The position numbers and the translations under genes are program-made. The notes beneath the pieces are model-generated. The model made no database searches, was not told the DNA's origin, and was given only the letters and a program-made list of their open reading frames with translations. This document shows, piece by piece, positions 17,559-26,192 of a stretch of 64,000 nt of DNA; position 1 is the stretch's first letter; each line of letters starts with the position of its first letter. The stretch covers positions 19,503 to 83,502 of the forward strand of contig JAEUUA010000008.1 of the NCBI GenBank assembly GCA_016787755.1. The letters are read 5' to 3'. This DNA is from Cyclobacteriaceae bacterium. Lineage in GTDB: Bacteria; Bacteroidota; Bacteroidia; Cytophagales; Cyclobacteriaceae.

Positions 17559-19254
17559 GATTTTGAACACCCTCTAATTTCAACTTCTTCCGCATACCTG
17601 GGATATCATTGAAAAGCTTCGTGGCTTTCTTTTCTTTCAGCTGAGCCACTGTGGTGATGCCCAACTTTTGAATGATGGCAACTAACTCGGCACGGACCCC
17701 AATTTGTGTAAAATCTTCAACCGTACTTACTTCTACATGCTTCTCAGGCTTCATCTGTGGAAAGAAGATAACATCCTGTATCGAGGCGGAATTAGTCATA
17801 ATCATCGAAAGTCGATCGATGCCAATTCCCAATCCGGCAGTAGGTGGCATTCCGTATTCCAGCGCGCGAAGAAAATCCTCATCTAATGTCATGGCTTCTT
17901 CATCACCCCGCTTGCCTAACTCAAGTTGCTCTTCAAATCGTTCACGTTGATCGATGGGATCATTTAATTCGGAAAATGAATTACATATTTCCTTCCGGTT
18001 GCAAATGGCTTCAAATCGTTCTACCAAACCCGGCTTGCTTCTGTGCTTTTTAGCAAGTGGCGACATCTCCAACGGATAATCGGTAATGAATGTCGGTTGC
18101 ACTAAATGATGTTCACACTTCTCTCCAAATATCTGATCAATCAATTTACCCTTGCCCATCGTTGCATCCACCGGTACGTGCAACTTCTTACACGTTTCCC
18201 GTAAGGTTACTTCATCCATTTCTGAAATGTCGATTCCTGTAAAATGCTGAATCGCTTCATACATGGTAAAGCGTTTCCACGGACGCTTAAAGTCAATTAC
18301 TTCTCTACCCACTTTTACTTCCGTAGATCCATGAAGGTTGATGGCTACTTTCTCAATCATTTCTTCCACCAAATTCATCATCCAATTATAATCCTTATAG
18401 GCAACATATAATTCCACCTGTGTGAATTCAGGGTTATGAAAGCGCGACATACCTTCGTTGCGAAAATCTTTTGAAAATTCATACACCCCATTAAAGCCAC
18501 CCACAATCAATCGCTTTAAATAAAGTTCATTTGCGATGCGCAAGTAAAGCGTCATGTCCAATGTATTGTGATGTGTTTTAAAAGGCTTGGCGGCTGCTCC
18601 ACCATAGAGTGGTTGAAGAATGGGAGTTTCAACTTCTAAATACCCTTTGGCGTTCAAGTACTCACGCATGGTGTTTACCAACCGGGTGCGTTTCACAAAT
18701 GCGTCACGCACGTTTGGATTTACAATCAAATCAACATACCGCTGACGGTAACGTTGTTCGGGATCAGTAAAGGCATCGTGTAAAACAACATTGCCGTGCT
18801 CGTCCGTTGTTTCCTTTACAACCGGCAATGGCCGTAGTGACTTCGATAAAATCTTGAAACTGGTAACGTGAATAGAAATTTCACCGGTTTGGGTGGTGAA
18901 CACAAATCCCTTCACTCCTATGATATCGCCAATATCTAAATGCTTTTTAAAAACAACATTGTAAAGTGTTTTGTCCTCACCCGGGCAAATATCGTCTCTT
19001 CGAAAATATACCTGAATGCGACCGGTTTCATCCTGCAGTTCGGCAAAGGAAGCATTGCCCATTACCCTGCGTGACATAATGCGCCCTGCTATGGAGATAT
19101 CTTTATATTCAATCTTTTGATTCGGATAATGTTCATGAATTTCCGCTGACGATACATTTACTTCAAATTGTTCGGCCGGATAGGGATTGATACCCATCTT
19201 GGTTAGTTCCTGAAGGCTTTGTCTGCGAATGATCTCCTGTTCACTTAACTGCAT
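17524..19254 (-). CDS. lysS: Lysyl-tRNA synthetase, class II
   Basis: A 576-residue class IIb synthetase that charges tRNA-Lys. Order: N-terminal OB-fold anticodon-binding domain ([23 protein letters not shown]), then the catalytic domain with motif 2 in [18 protein letters not shown] and motif 3 in [14 protein letters not shown]-terminal extension of about 70 residues follows motif 3 ([17 protein letters not shown] to the end), with a helix-hairpin-like pattern seen in Bacteroidota LysS but not in the ~505-residue enterobacterial enzyme. A -7-like element lies 22 bases upstream of the ATG. Confidence 0.96.
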   Translation of the reverse strand: MQLSEQEIIRRQSLQELTKMGINPYPAEQFEVNVSSAEIHEHYPNQKIEYKDISIAGRIMSRRVMGNASFAELQDETGRIQVYFRRDDICPGEDKTLYNVVFKKHLDIGDIIGVKGFVFTTQTGEISIHVTSFKILSKSLRPLPVVKETTDEHGNVVLHDAFTDPEQRYRQRYVDLIVNPNVRDAFVKRTRLVNTMREYLNAKGYLEVETPILQPLYGGAAAKPFKTHHNTLDMTLYLRIANELYLKRLIVGGFNGVYEFSKDFRNEGMSRFHNPEFTQVELYVAYKDYNWMMNLVEEMIEKVAINLHGSTEVKVGREVIDFKRPWKRFTMYEAIQHFTGIDISEMDEVTLRETCKKLHVPVDATMGKGKLIDQIFGEKCEHHLVQPTFITDYPLEMSPLAKKHRSKPGLVERFEAICNRKEICNSFSELNDPIDQRERFEEQLELGKRGDEEAMTLDEDFLRALEYGMPPTAGLGIGIDRLSMIMTNSASIQDVIFFPQMKPEKHVEVSTVEDFTQIGVRAELVAIIQKLGITTVAQLKEKKATKLFNDIPGMRKKLKLEGVQNPTLEEIEGWLK

Positions 19255-19275
19255 GTGTTCGACTTACTTTGGGGG

Positions 19276-19283
19276 CAAAAATA
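19276..19283 (-). promoter_or_regulatory. Possible -7 element for lysS
   Basis: Read on the minus strand, 19283-19276 is TATTTTTG, an exact TAnnTTTG match 22 bases before the lysS ATG. No TTTG is found at the -33 position. Confidence 0.4.
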
Positions 19284-19303
19284 AGGAATTCACGGTTTAT
19301 TAA

Positions 19304-19322
19304 ATTGACAATTGACAATTGA
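19304..19322. repeat. ATTGACA short tandem repeat
   Basis: Two copies of ATTGACA and a partial third (ATTGA) run in tandem between proline dehydrogenase and lysS. Such AATTGACAATTGAC-type tracts are common in intergenic DNA of this phylum. Confidence 0.6.
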
Positions 19323-19327
19323 TTATT

Positions 19328-20509
19328 CTATTTCCCACGTCTTCTTCTCAACTCCTTACGGATTAACGTAAGTTCTCGACTGCTTTGTCCGGCCACGGAA
19401 GTATTTTCCTCGGCTCTTCTAATCAGATATGGCATTACTAACTCAACAGGTCCGTACGGTACATACTTGGCCACATTATACCCCGCATTGGCCAGGTTAA
19501 ATGAAATGTTATCGCTCATGCCCATCAACTGTGCAAACCATACCCGCGGATCATTATTTTTCATACTGTGCTTCTCCATCAGCACGGTTAAGTATTGGTT
19601 GCTATATTCGTTGTGCGATCCACACATAAGGCTTACGCGTTGCTTGTTATCAATACAAAATGCTAACCCTTTATTAAAACAATCATCGGTTGCTTGTTTG
19701 TTGGGATGAATGGGATTGGGATAATTCATCTTCTCAGCCCGTTCCGCTTCTTTCTCCATATAAGCACCACGCACCATTTTTACGCCCAGGTAATAATTAT
19801 GCATGGCTGCTGAATGAAATGCGTTTCGCAAATTATCAAGCATATCAGTGCGATACATTTGAAACGTATTAAATACAATCGCCTGCTCGTGATTGTATTT
19901 CTTCATCATGGCATACACTACTTCATCAATTGGATTTTGAATCCAACTGTCTTCGGCATCAATTAACACCGGAACGCCATGTTCATAGCCTCTTTTACAA
20001 ATTGCTTCCACCCGCTGTTTAAAATGATCAAACGCCTCTTCATCTTCAGCGGTGAGTGTTTCTTTCGATTGAACTTTTTCAAGCACCTCGGCATTCACTA
20101 ACCCGGTAGCCTTAAAAACACAAAATGGTATAGCAGGATTACCTTTCGCTTTATCCAGTGTTTTCAATACCTCTTCTCGAGCGTTATCAAATCCTGATTC
20201 ATTATGCTCGCCCTCAGCAGAATAATCCAAGATGGTTCCTACCTTAAATTGAAACAAGGTTTGAATTGTTTTGTCGCATTGGCCAATTGTCTCGCCCCCG
20301 CAAAAATGCTCAAATACAGTCACCCGAATGAGGCCTTTAATGGGTAGGTGCATAGCAAGACCCAATTTAACGAGTCCTGTTGCTACACTTGAAATAAAGG
20401 GATGGTTTACCAGTGAAAAGATGAAATTGGCTTTTCTTAATGCGCGGTCGCTTTTGTATGAAAAGGCCACGAGTGTGTCGTCAAATCGGATTCCGGTTTT
20501 TACTTCCAT
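19328..20509 (-). CDS. Proline dehydrogenase (PRODH domain)
   Basis: A 393-residue FAD-dependent enzyme that oxidises proline to pyrroline-5-carboxylate. The PRODH barrel shows the family blocks: VPVLIDAEDSWIQ, NTFQMYRTD, GVKMVRGAYMEKEAERA, and YLIRRAEENTSVAGQSSREL near the C-terminus, where the R-R-x-x-E-N motif binds the substrate carboxylate. It is a stand-alone PRODH, not a PutA fusion; the P5C dehydrogenase is not adjacent. Its ATG is preceded 20 bases upstream by an exact -7 element, so it is probably transcribed independently of lysS. Confidence 0.92.
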   Translation of the reverse strand: MEVKTGIRFDDTLVAFSYKSDRALRKANFIFSLVNHPFISSVATGLVKLGLAMHLPIKGLIRVTVFEHFCGGETIGQCDKTIQTLFQFKVGTILDYSAEGEHNESGFDNAREEVLKTLDKAKGNPAIPFCVFKATGLVNAEVLEKVQSKETLTAEDEEAFDHFKQRVEAICKRGYEHGVPVLIDAEDSWIQNPIDEVVYAMMKKYNHEQAIVFNTFQMYRTDMLDNLRNAFHSAAMHNYYLGVKMVRGAYMEKEAERAEKMNYPNPIHPNKQATDDCFNKGLAFCIDNKQRVSLMCGSHNEYSNQYLTVLMEKHSMKNNDPRVWFAQLMGMSDNISFNLANAGYNVAKYVPYGPVELVMPYLIRRAEENTSVAGQSSRELTLIRKELRRRRGK

Positions 20510-20528
20510 GCAATTTTTTATAGCGGCA

Positions 20529-20536
20529 CAAATATA
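20529..20536 (-). promoter_or_regulatory. Possible -7 element for proline dehydrogenase
   Basis: On the minus strand, 20536-20529 reads TATATTTG, an exact TAnnTTTG match, 20 bases before the ATG. A weak CTTG lies 16 bases upstream at the -33 position. Confidence 0.45.
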
Positions 20537-20642
20537 GTATTTCGATTTGGGTCAAGTAATCACAACGATTTATAGATTTCTAACTTCTTACCCTCATTAA
20601 AGGCAAGAATTGATTTAATTTGTTCAATTAAGTACTCATTTC

Positions 20643-21668
20643 ATGTCAGTAATATCCATTCACCCGAAACCCTCAGAGTTAATCACCAGCTTCCTTAGTG
20701 GGAAATCCTATTCTAAAATAGGGATGTTGATGGATGTAAATACAGTGAAGTTCTGCTATCCTTTAGTGAAAGATTCACTTCCTGCTCATGAGGTTATCAT
20801 TGTTGAGGCCGGAGAAGAACACAAAAACCTGGAAACCTGCCAACAGGTTTGGGATAAACTCACTCGTTTTCATTTTGACCGCCATTCCATCCTGCTAATT
20901 CTGGGCGGTGGCGTTATTGGCGACTTAGGTGGATTTTGTGCAGCCACGTTTAAACGAGGAATTGATTTTGTGCTTCTGCCCACCACCCTTCTTGCACAAG
21001 TGGACGCCAGCGTTGGCGGAAAACTCGGCATCGATTTTCAACACTATAAAAATCATATTGGAGTTTTTTGTGAGCCGGCCGCCACGCTTATCAGTCCAAC
21101 ATTCCTGATTTCACTACCCGAACGGGAATTGCGTTCCGGTTTTGCCGAAGTGATCAAACATTGCCTTATCTCGGATCGAGCCATGTGGGAGGTGATCAGA
21201 AAAAAATCATTAGCCAACCAGGATTGGAATGTGCTCATCCCACATTCAGTGGCCTTTAAGAAAGAAATAGTTGAAACGGACCCTAAGGAAAGCGGACTTC
21301 GTAAAATCTTAAACTTTGGCCACACAGTGGGCCATGCTGTGGAAAGTTATTTCCTTTCTACAAACCGGATCTTTCATGGCGAGGCCATTGCCGTGGGTAT
21401 GATCTGCGAATCCTTCATTGGTTGGAAAAAGAATCTTATCACGAAAGCAGAACTTGATGAGCTTTCGTCCTACCTGGGGCAGGTTTATCCGATTGTAACC
21501 CTTCCATCGGTTCGCAAACCAATTTTGGACTTAATGAGTCAGGATAAGAAAAATAAAGGAAATAGGATATTGATGGCCTTGACCAAGGGAATTGGTCAGG
21601 CAGTGTGGGATATGGAAGTTAGTACCGAAGAAATCGATGCATCGCTTGAATACTATCAGTCGATTTAA
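20643..21668 (+). CDS. aroB: 3-dehydroquinate synthase
   Basis: The 341-residue protein catalyses the second step of the shikimate pathway, cyclising DAHP to 3-dehydroquinate with NAD and a divalent metal. The NAD-binding loop GGGVIGDLGGFCAATFKRGI and the ALPTTLLAQVDASVGGK-like block (LLPTTLLAQVDASVGGKLGID) are present. Metal ligands fall in the FAEVIKH region, in NFGHTVGHAVE and in FHGEAIAVGM. The length is slightly short but all core blocks are there. aroA follows 284 bases downstream on the same strand across a small convergent gene, so two shikimate genes are near neighbours. Confidence 0.95.
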   Translation: MSVISIHPKPSELITSFLSGKSYSKIGMLMDVNTVKFCYPLVKDSLPAHEVIIVEAGEEHKNLETCQQVWDKLTRFHFDRHSILLILGGGVIGDLGGFCAATFKRGIDFVLLPTTLLAQVDASVGGKLGIDFQHYKNHIGVFCEPAATLISPTFLISLPERELRSGFAEVIKHCLISDRAMWEVIRKKSLANQDWNVLIPHSVAFKKEIVETDPKESGLRKILNFGHTVGHAVESYFLSTNRIFHGEAIAVGMICESFIGWKKNLITKAELDELSSYLGQVYPIVTLPSVRKPILDLMSQDKKNKGNRILMALTKGIGQAVWDMEVSTEEIDASLEYYQSI

Positions 21669-21871
21669 ACGTAGAGATTTTCTGATTCATCAAACTCTTT
21701 TGTCACTTTCTTAAATGCGCGCTTCAAATCAACCGCTTTTTTTGCAACAAATTCCTTTGTCTTGGTTTTGCGATCACCCGTTAACAGCCAGGCAGCCAGC
21801 AAGGCTCCGCCCGCTGCTACTCCTAGTCCGATTACTACTTTACTTGTTGTCTTCATATTACCTTCAACCAT
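21665..21871 (-). CDS. YtxH-like small membrane-anchored protein
   Basis: A 68-residue protein (63 if started at the internal ATG at 21856, which gives MKTTSKVVIGLG). It has one glycine/alanine-rich membrane helix (VVIGLGVAAGGALLAAWLL) followed by a lysine-rich amphipathic helix. This matches the general pattern of YtxH-type small proteins, found in envelope or stress contexts, whose function is unclear. It overlaps the aroB stop by four bases and lies between aroB and aroA on the opposite strand. Confidence 0.7.
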   Translation of the reverse strand: MVEGNMKTTSKVVIGLGVAAGGALLAAWLLTGDRKTKTKEFVAKKAVDLKRAFKKVTKEFDESENLYV

Positions 21872-21952
21872 TATTCAAATTAAATTGTTTCAACTCTCGC
21901 AAAAAATCTTCTGATTAAAATTATTTTTAACCCTACCATAACATAGAACACA

Positions 21953-23185
21953 TTGGCATCATACCTAAGCATTTCAACCAACAAGCAACTATCCGGCACC
22001 ATCAACAAGCTGTCTTCTTCTAAAAGTATAAGCAACCGTGCACTGATCTTAAAGGCCTTGAGTGGAAACCAATCGATCGTTCGTAATCTTTCGGATGCCC
22101 GTGATACCCAATTGATGAATCGGTTGATCGCCAGCGAAGACAAATTGATTGACGTAATGGATGCCGGTACCACCATGCGTTTTCTTACGGCTTACTTTGC
22201 CCTTACGGGAAAAAATAAAATCCTTACCGGTACGGCTCGCATGAAGGAACGCCCTATTGGAATTCTGGTGGATGCCCTCAGACTTTTAGGAGCTACCGTT
22301 GACTACCTTGAAATGGATGGCTTCCCACCCATTGAAACCAAAGAGTTCTCAACTCAGCAGGCGGATGCCTTAACCATACCTGGCCATGTAAGCAGCCAAT
22401 ATATCTCGGCCTTAATGATGGTAGCGCCTACCCTTCCAAAAGGACTTACCATTACCCTTTCGGGGAAAATGGGAAGCGTGCCCTACTTTCAAATGACGGC
22501 CGCACTGATGGAACTATTTGGGATTCGGCCTGATATCGATTTAGAAAATCAATCAATTAAGATTGCCAATTCTTCATACAAACCTGCCAACATTACTGTA
22601 GAAGCCGATTGGTCGGCCATTAGTTATTGGTATGGCTTTACAGCACTGGCCGAAGAAGCTACCATCACGCTTCCTAATGTTTCAGAAAAATCGCTTCAGG
22701 GCGATCGGGTGATAGCCGACATCATGGATAAACTGGGTGTTCATTCAACCTTTAAAAACCAGCAATTACTTCTCACCAAACAAAAAGCAGTTTCTGAAAT
22801 CAGTTGGGATTTTAAAGACTGCCCCGACCTGGCACAAACCGTGTTACCGGTATGTGCAGCAAAATATATTAACGGCACCTTTACGGGATTAGAAAGTTTA
22901 CGCATTAAGGAAACAGATCGCATCGCAGCATTACAAAACGAATTGGGAAAAATAGGGGCAACACTTACCGAACCTCAAACCGGAACCTGGAAACTAACTC
23001 CCGGCCAGGTGCCTACTGAGGAGATTTTCATTAACACCTACCACGACCACCGGATGGCCATGGGACTCGCACCGCTAGCTACACTCACCAATCTTAAAAT
23101 AGAAAGTCCGGAAGTGGTGAACAAATCTTATCCCGGTTTTTGGGACGATATGAGAACGGTAGGCTTTAGGATCTCAGAAGTGTAG
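21953..23185 (+). CDS. aroA: 3-phosphoshikimate 1-carboxyvinyltransferase (EPSP synthase)
   Basis: The 410-residue protein makes EPSP from shikimate-3-phosphate and phosphoenolpyruvate. Diagnostic blocks: SSSKSISNRALILKAL for the phosphoshikimate site, MDAGTTMRFLTAYFA for the PEP loop, GTARMKERPIGILVDAL, then RIKETDRIAALQNELGKIGA and YHDHRMAMGLAPLA near the C-terminus. It is slightly shorter than the ~430-residue enterobacterial enzyme. The start is a TTG at 21953, because there is no ATG in frame before the first conserved strand. The glyphosate-relevant GTTMR loop differs from the usual GNAGTAMR. Confidence 0.93.
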   Translation: MASYLSISTNKQLSGTINKLSSSKSISNRALILKALSGNQSIVRNLSDARDTQLMNRLIASEDKLIDVMDAGTTMRFLTAYFALTGKNKILTGTARMKERPIGILVDALRLLGATVDYLEMDGFPPIETKEFSTQQADALTIPGHVSSQYISALMMVAPTLPKGLTITLSGKMGSVPYFQMTAALMELFGIRPDIDLENQSIKIANSSYKPANITVEADWSAISYWYGFTALAEEATITLPNVSEKSLQGDRVIADIMDKLGVHSTFKNQQLLLTKQKAVSEISWDFKDCPDLAQTVLPVCAAKYINGTFTGLESLRIKETDRIAALQNELGKIGATLTEPQTGTWKLTPGQVPTEEIFINTYHDHRMAMGLAPLATLTNLKIESPEVVNKSYPGFWDDMRTVGFRISEV

Positions 23186-23388
23186 CAAAACACTTATAAA
23201 ATTTTCAATCTAAAATTCAGAAATAGGCTCGGACACGCGTCCACACTGATATAGAATGGAAGGCTAAGTTCTATTGTAGACAATTATACACAGTTCCCAC
23301 ATAATCTTTCATTTAATAAAAGGTTAATGCGTAATGGAGTCAATCTATAAGCTTTCTAATATGGGCTGGTTATTGAGTATGTCTGGCC

Positions 23389-24243
23389 ATGAAGAATATT
23401 ATAACTCTTACCGCCTTGTTTCTTATTGTTTTATCATGCAATGACATTGACGATTTCAATCTTTCAGAGGAAGAGCTACGTTTGCAATCAGAATCTATTG
23501 CACTAGATAACAACCTGATAATAACTAATGCGGAAGAAATAATGGGTATCACCAGCAATATTTTAGAAGGAGCCAATATTAGGGCTCATGGAAGAATTTT
23601 TAATAAAAATGGAATGGGTGACAAACCGTGCGATCCTTCTATTGATCACTTTTACATAACAGATCTTACCCACTATGATACCATTCTCTACATTGGCAGA
23701 TTGACTCTTGACTATGGTAATGGAAATACGTGTGATATGAATGCCAATCGAAAAGGAAAAGTGATTGACGATTTTCTCTACATTTTTAACACAAAAAATG
23801 AATTGTATTCGAGCCGGGAAACAATCACCTTTGAAAACTATCAAAAGGATTCCAATTTAATAGAAGGTACATTCATGATCACATCAAATTCGCAACAATC
23901 TGTTACGCTAACTCCACTGAATGTTAGAGTTACCTATCCCGATGGTACATTTCTGACGATGATTGGTGAACTTAATTTTTATACAGTATCCGATCAATCA
24001 GCAATGAAGTTTTCTGGTTCGATGGAAGGCATTGCCCGCAGCAGGAAACGATTTACATCTACTATAACCACTCCGGTTGAATATTCTTACAATTGTTCAG
24101 ATTTACAAGTTTCTGTACCCGTAAAAGGAACTGTTCAACTTCAGATTAATAAGTATCTAACAACCGTTGAGTATGGTGATGGTACGTGTGATAGAACTTA
24201 CACAACTATGTCAAACGGCAACAGAAATACGTATTCATTCTGA
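23389..24243 (+). CDS. Lipoprotein of unknown function
   Basis: A 284-residue protein with a signal sequence and lipobox (LFLIVLSCND), so lipid-anchored at cysteine 17. The mature part is beta-rich with repeated amphipathic strands and three cysteine-containing segments (DKPCDPS, NTCDMNA, DGTCDRTYT). No family is recognised. It is alone on its strand, with 203 bases before it containing no gene, and a bidirectional hairpin after it. Confidence 0.7.
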   Translation: MKNIITLTALFLIVLSCNDIDDFNLSEEELRLQSESIALDNNLIITNAEEIMGITSNILEGANIRAHGRIFNKNGMGDKPCDPSIDHFYITDLTHYDTILYIGRLTLDYGNGNTCDMNANRKGKVIDDFLYIFNTKNELYSSRETITFENYQKDSNLIEGTFMITSNSQQSVTLTPLNVRVTYPDGTFLTMIGELNFYTVSDQSAMKFSGSMEGIARSRKRFTSTITTPVEYSYNCSDLQVSVPVKGTVQLQINKYLTTVEYGDGTCDRTYTTMSNGNRNTYSF

Positions 24244-24287
24244 TAGTTGAAGAGTGCAATAAAAACTTAAGACTTAGCCGTAAAAGT

Positions 24288-24318
24288 AAAAAAAATGGTC
24301 TGCTCCCACAGACCATTT
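24288..24318 (-). terminator. Rho-independent terminator of the M42 peptidase gene
   Basis: A perfect 10-base stem, AAATGGTCTG / CAGACCATTT with loop CTCCCA, lies 21 bases beyond the peptidase stop. On the minus strand it is followed by a run of eight Ts. It may also stop plus-strand transcription from the lipoprotein gene less efficiently. Confidence 0.75.
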
Positions 24319-24338
24319 AATAAATTATAAAATCACTC

Positions 24339-25409
24339 CTATTTAATATACCTGAAGTCATGTCCCGGCTTCACTTGCACTAAAACATCATACATCAGGT
24401 TGATCACATTTTCAACATCATCCTTATGAACAGTTTCCACCGTAGTGTGCATATACTTCAGCGGAAGCGAGATCAGCGCAGAGGCTACGCCTTCGGCCGA
24501 GTAAGCAAACGAATCGGTATCGGTTCCTGTTGAACGAGACACTGCCTGACGCTGGAATGGAATCTTCTTTTTCTGTGCTACATCAATAATCATCTTCAGC
24601 ACATTGTTTTGGACTGCCGGACCATAACACAGCACAGGGCCTGCACCACATTTCATGTTACCACTCTCCTTCTTATTGTACATGGGTGATTGGGTATCAT
24701 GTGTTACATCCGTGCAAATAGCCAAGTCAGGTTTTAGTCTGCGTGAAATCATTTCGGCACCGCGCAACCCTATTTCCTCTTGCACGGCATTCACCACATA
24801 CAAACAGAACGGCAACTTCTTTTTATTTTCATGAAGTCTGCGCGCTACTTCGGCTATCATAAACCCACCCATGCGGTTGTCAAGCGCACGACCCGTAAGA
24901 TAGTTTTTGTTTAACTCTATCAACTCGTCCTGAAACGTAGCCACCGTGCCTACATGAACACCCATGGCTTCTACTTCTTTTTTTGACTCGGCACCGATAT
25001 CTATAAAAATATTTTTCAGCGTTGGAGCTTCTTCTTTTCCTGAATCGCGAACATGAATAGCCGGCCAGCCAAACACGCCTACCACGGGTCCTTTTTCGGT
25101 ATGAAGATTCACCCGCATAGAAGGCGCAATCTGATGATCGGAGCCTCCATTTCTGCGCACGTAGATGTACCCATCATCCGTTATATAATTTACAAACCAC
25201 GAGATTTCATCAACATGGGCTTCAATCACCACTTTGTAGGTTGCCTTGGGATTGATAACCCCCACAGCGGTTCCATACACATCCACGATGTAATCGTTGG
25301 CGTAAGGTTTTATGTAATCGAGCCAGATTTGCTGACCACTTTGCTCAAAGCCGGTAGGTGAAGCATTGTTTAAATAATCGAACAGGAATTTTTTGCTCTT
25401 TTTGTCCAT
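24339..25409 (-). CDS. M42-family metallopeptidase
   Basis: A 356-residue di-metal aminopeptidase of the M42 (glutamyl aminopeptidase/TET) family, which trims peptides in the cytoplasm as a large oligomer. Metal-site blocks are visible: EAHVDEISWFVNYI for the histidine and aspartate, GRALDNRMGG for the bridging aspartate, and NAVQEEIGLRGAEM carrying the catalytic glutamates. ICTDVTHDT provides a further ligand. No signal peptide, consistent with a cytoplasmic location. It is followed by a strong terminator. Confidence 0.93.
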   Translation of the reverse strand: MDKKSKKFLFDYLNNASPTGFEQSGQQIWLDYIKPYANDYIVDVYGTAVGVINPKATYKVVIEAHVDEISWFVNYITDDGYIYVRRNGGSDHQIAPSMRVNLHTEKGPVVGVFGWPAIHVRDSGKEEAPTLKNIFIDIGAESKKEVEAMGVHVGTVATFQDELIELNKNYLTGRALDNRMGGFMIAEVARRLHENKKKLPFCLYVVNAVQEEIGLRGAEMISRRLKPDLAICTDVTHDTQSPMYNKKESGNMKCGAGPVLCYGPAVQNNVLKMIIDVAQKKKIPFQRQAVSRSTGTDTDSFAYSAEGVASALISLPLKYMHTTVETVHKDDVENVINLMYDVLVQVKPGHDFRYIK

Positions 25410-25462
25410 GGTAATTCTTACATTTATTTCAAAACAAATCTATTAAATTGAATCAGGTATAC

Positions 25463-26134
25463 CTATTTCTCCAACTCCTCAAAATCAATATCCATTACGC
25501 TAAACTTTTGCCAACCCACAAAATCAAAATGCCACCACTCTGAAGCATTTACTTTAAAGCCATGTTTTTCCATCACATCAATTAATGTTTTACGGTTTTT
25601 ACGAATAACCGGATCGGCCACGGGCGTTGTGGGCCAGGCTTCTTTCTTAAACGAATCCCACTCGGTGGGCATTTGAATTTCTTTGCCTGTCTTTAAATCA
25701 ATTAGGGTAAGATCAAGGGCACACCCACGATTATGCCGCGAACCCTTATAAGGCGAAGCCACATAGGTAGTGTCGTGATAGGTTTCGTAAAACATAACGG
25801 TTGCTGAATATGGACGGTAGCCATCAAAAATTTTCAAGGCTAGTCCCTGCTTCTTCAGTTCCGTTTGAATTTTCTTCAACGCCTCGGCTACCGGTTTGCG
25901 GGCATACGCGCGAGGCAAACTATAGATTTTTGTACCCGTGAAATTATTGGTAGTGGCATAGCCAATCTCCAGCGCAATTCCCGGAATAAATTTCTCAAGG
26001 TTCACTAATTCATTCTGGGGATTGGATATCAGACTTTTTTGATACTCATCCAACTTCATGGGTGTGAGCCCATATTTATTTTGAGCCTGAGCTCTCAAAG
26101 AAATCATACAAATAATAACCAGTGCGTATTTCAT
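25463..26134 (-). CDS. M15D D-Ala-D-Ala dipeptidase-like (VanX/DdpX) exported protein
   Basis: A 223-residue protein with an N-terminal signal sequence (YALVIICMISLRAQAQ). The zinc site is complete: H134 and D141 in SRHNRGCALDL, H202 in EWWHFDF with the catalytic E199; R107 is in DGYRPYS. VanX enzymes hydrolyse D-Ala-D-Ala. Outside vancomycin-resistance clusters such enzymes (DdpX-like) recycle or scavenge the dipeptide; an exported version probably does this in the periplasm. No vanH/vanA partners are present, so it is not evidence of glycopeptide resistance. It is divergent from the penicillin acylase-like gene over a symmetric promoter region. Confidence 0.9.
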   Translation of the reverse strand: MKYALVIICMISLRAQAQNKYGLTPMKLDEYQKSLISNPQNELVNLEKFIPGIALEIGYATTNNFTGTKIYSLPRAYARKPVAEALKKIQTELKKQGLALKIFDGYRPYSATVMFYETYHDTTYVASPYKGSRHNRGCALDLTLIDLKTGKEIQMPTEWDSFKKEAWPTTPVADPVIRKNRKTLIDVMEKHGFKVNASEWWHFDFVGWQKFSVMDIDFEELEK

Positions 26135-26153
26135 TGTGTAGCGTTTATCCGTT

Positions 26154-26173
26154 AAAGTTAAATGGTTAACTTT
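26154..26173. promoter_or_regulatory. Dyad with back-to-back -7-like elements
   Basis: AAAGTTAA-ATGG-TTAACTTT is a perfect 8+4+8 inverted repeat centred at 26163.5. Its right arm gives TAACTTTC (26167-26174) on the plus strand and its left arm gives TAACTTTA on the minus strand, each one base off TAnnTTTG. The two divergent start codons (26134 and 26193) are each 29.5 bases from the centre. TTTA at 26144-26147 is 19 bases before the plus-strand element. Confidence 0.5.
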
Positions 26174-26192
26174 CGATTATCATCATCTACCT

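Noticed and set aside
23186..23388. Possible repeat around GGACACGCGTCC in the 203-base gap
   Set aside because: Only a loose resemblance to other TCGGACAC-containing stretches; not strong enough to call a repeat family.
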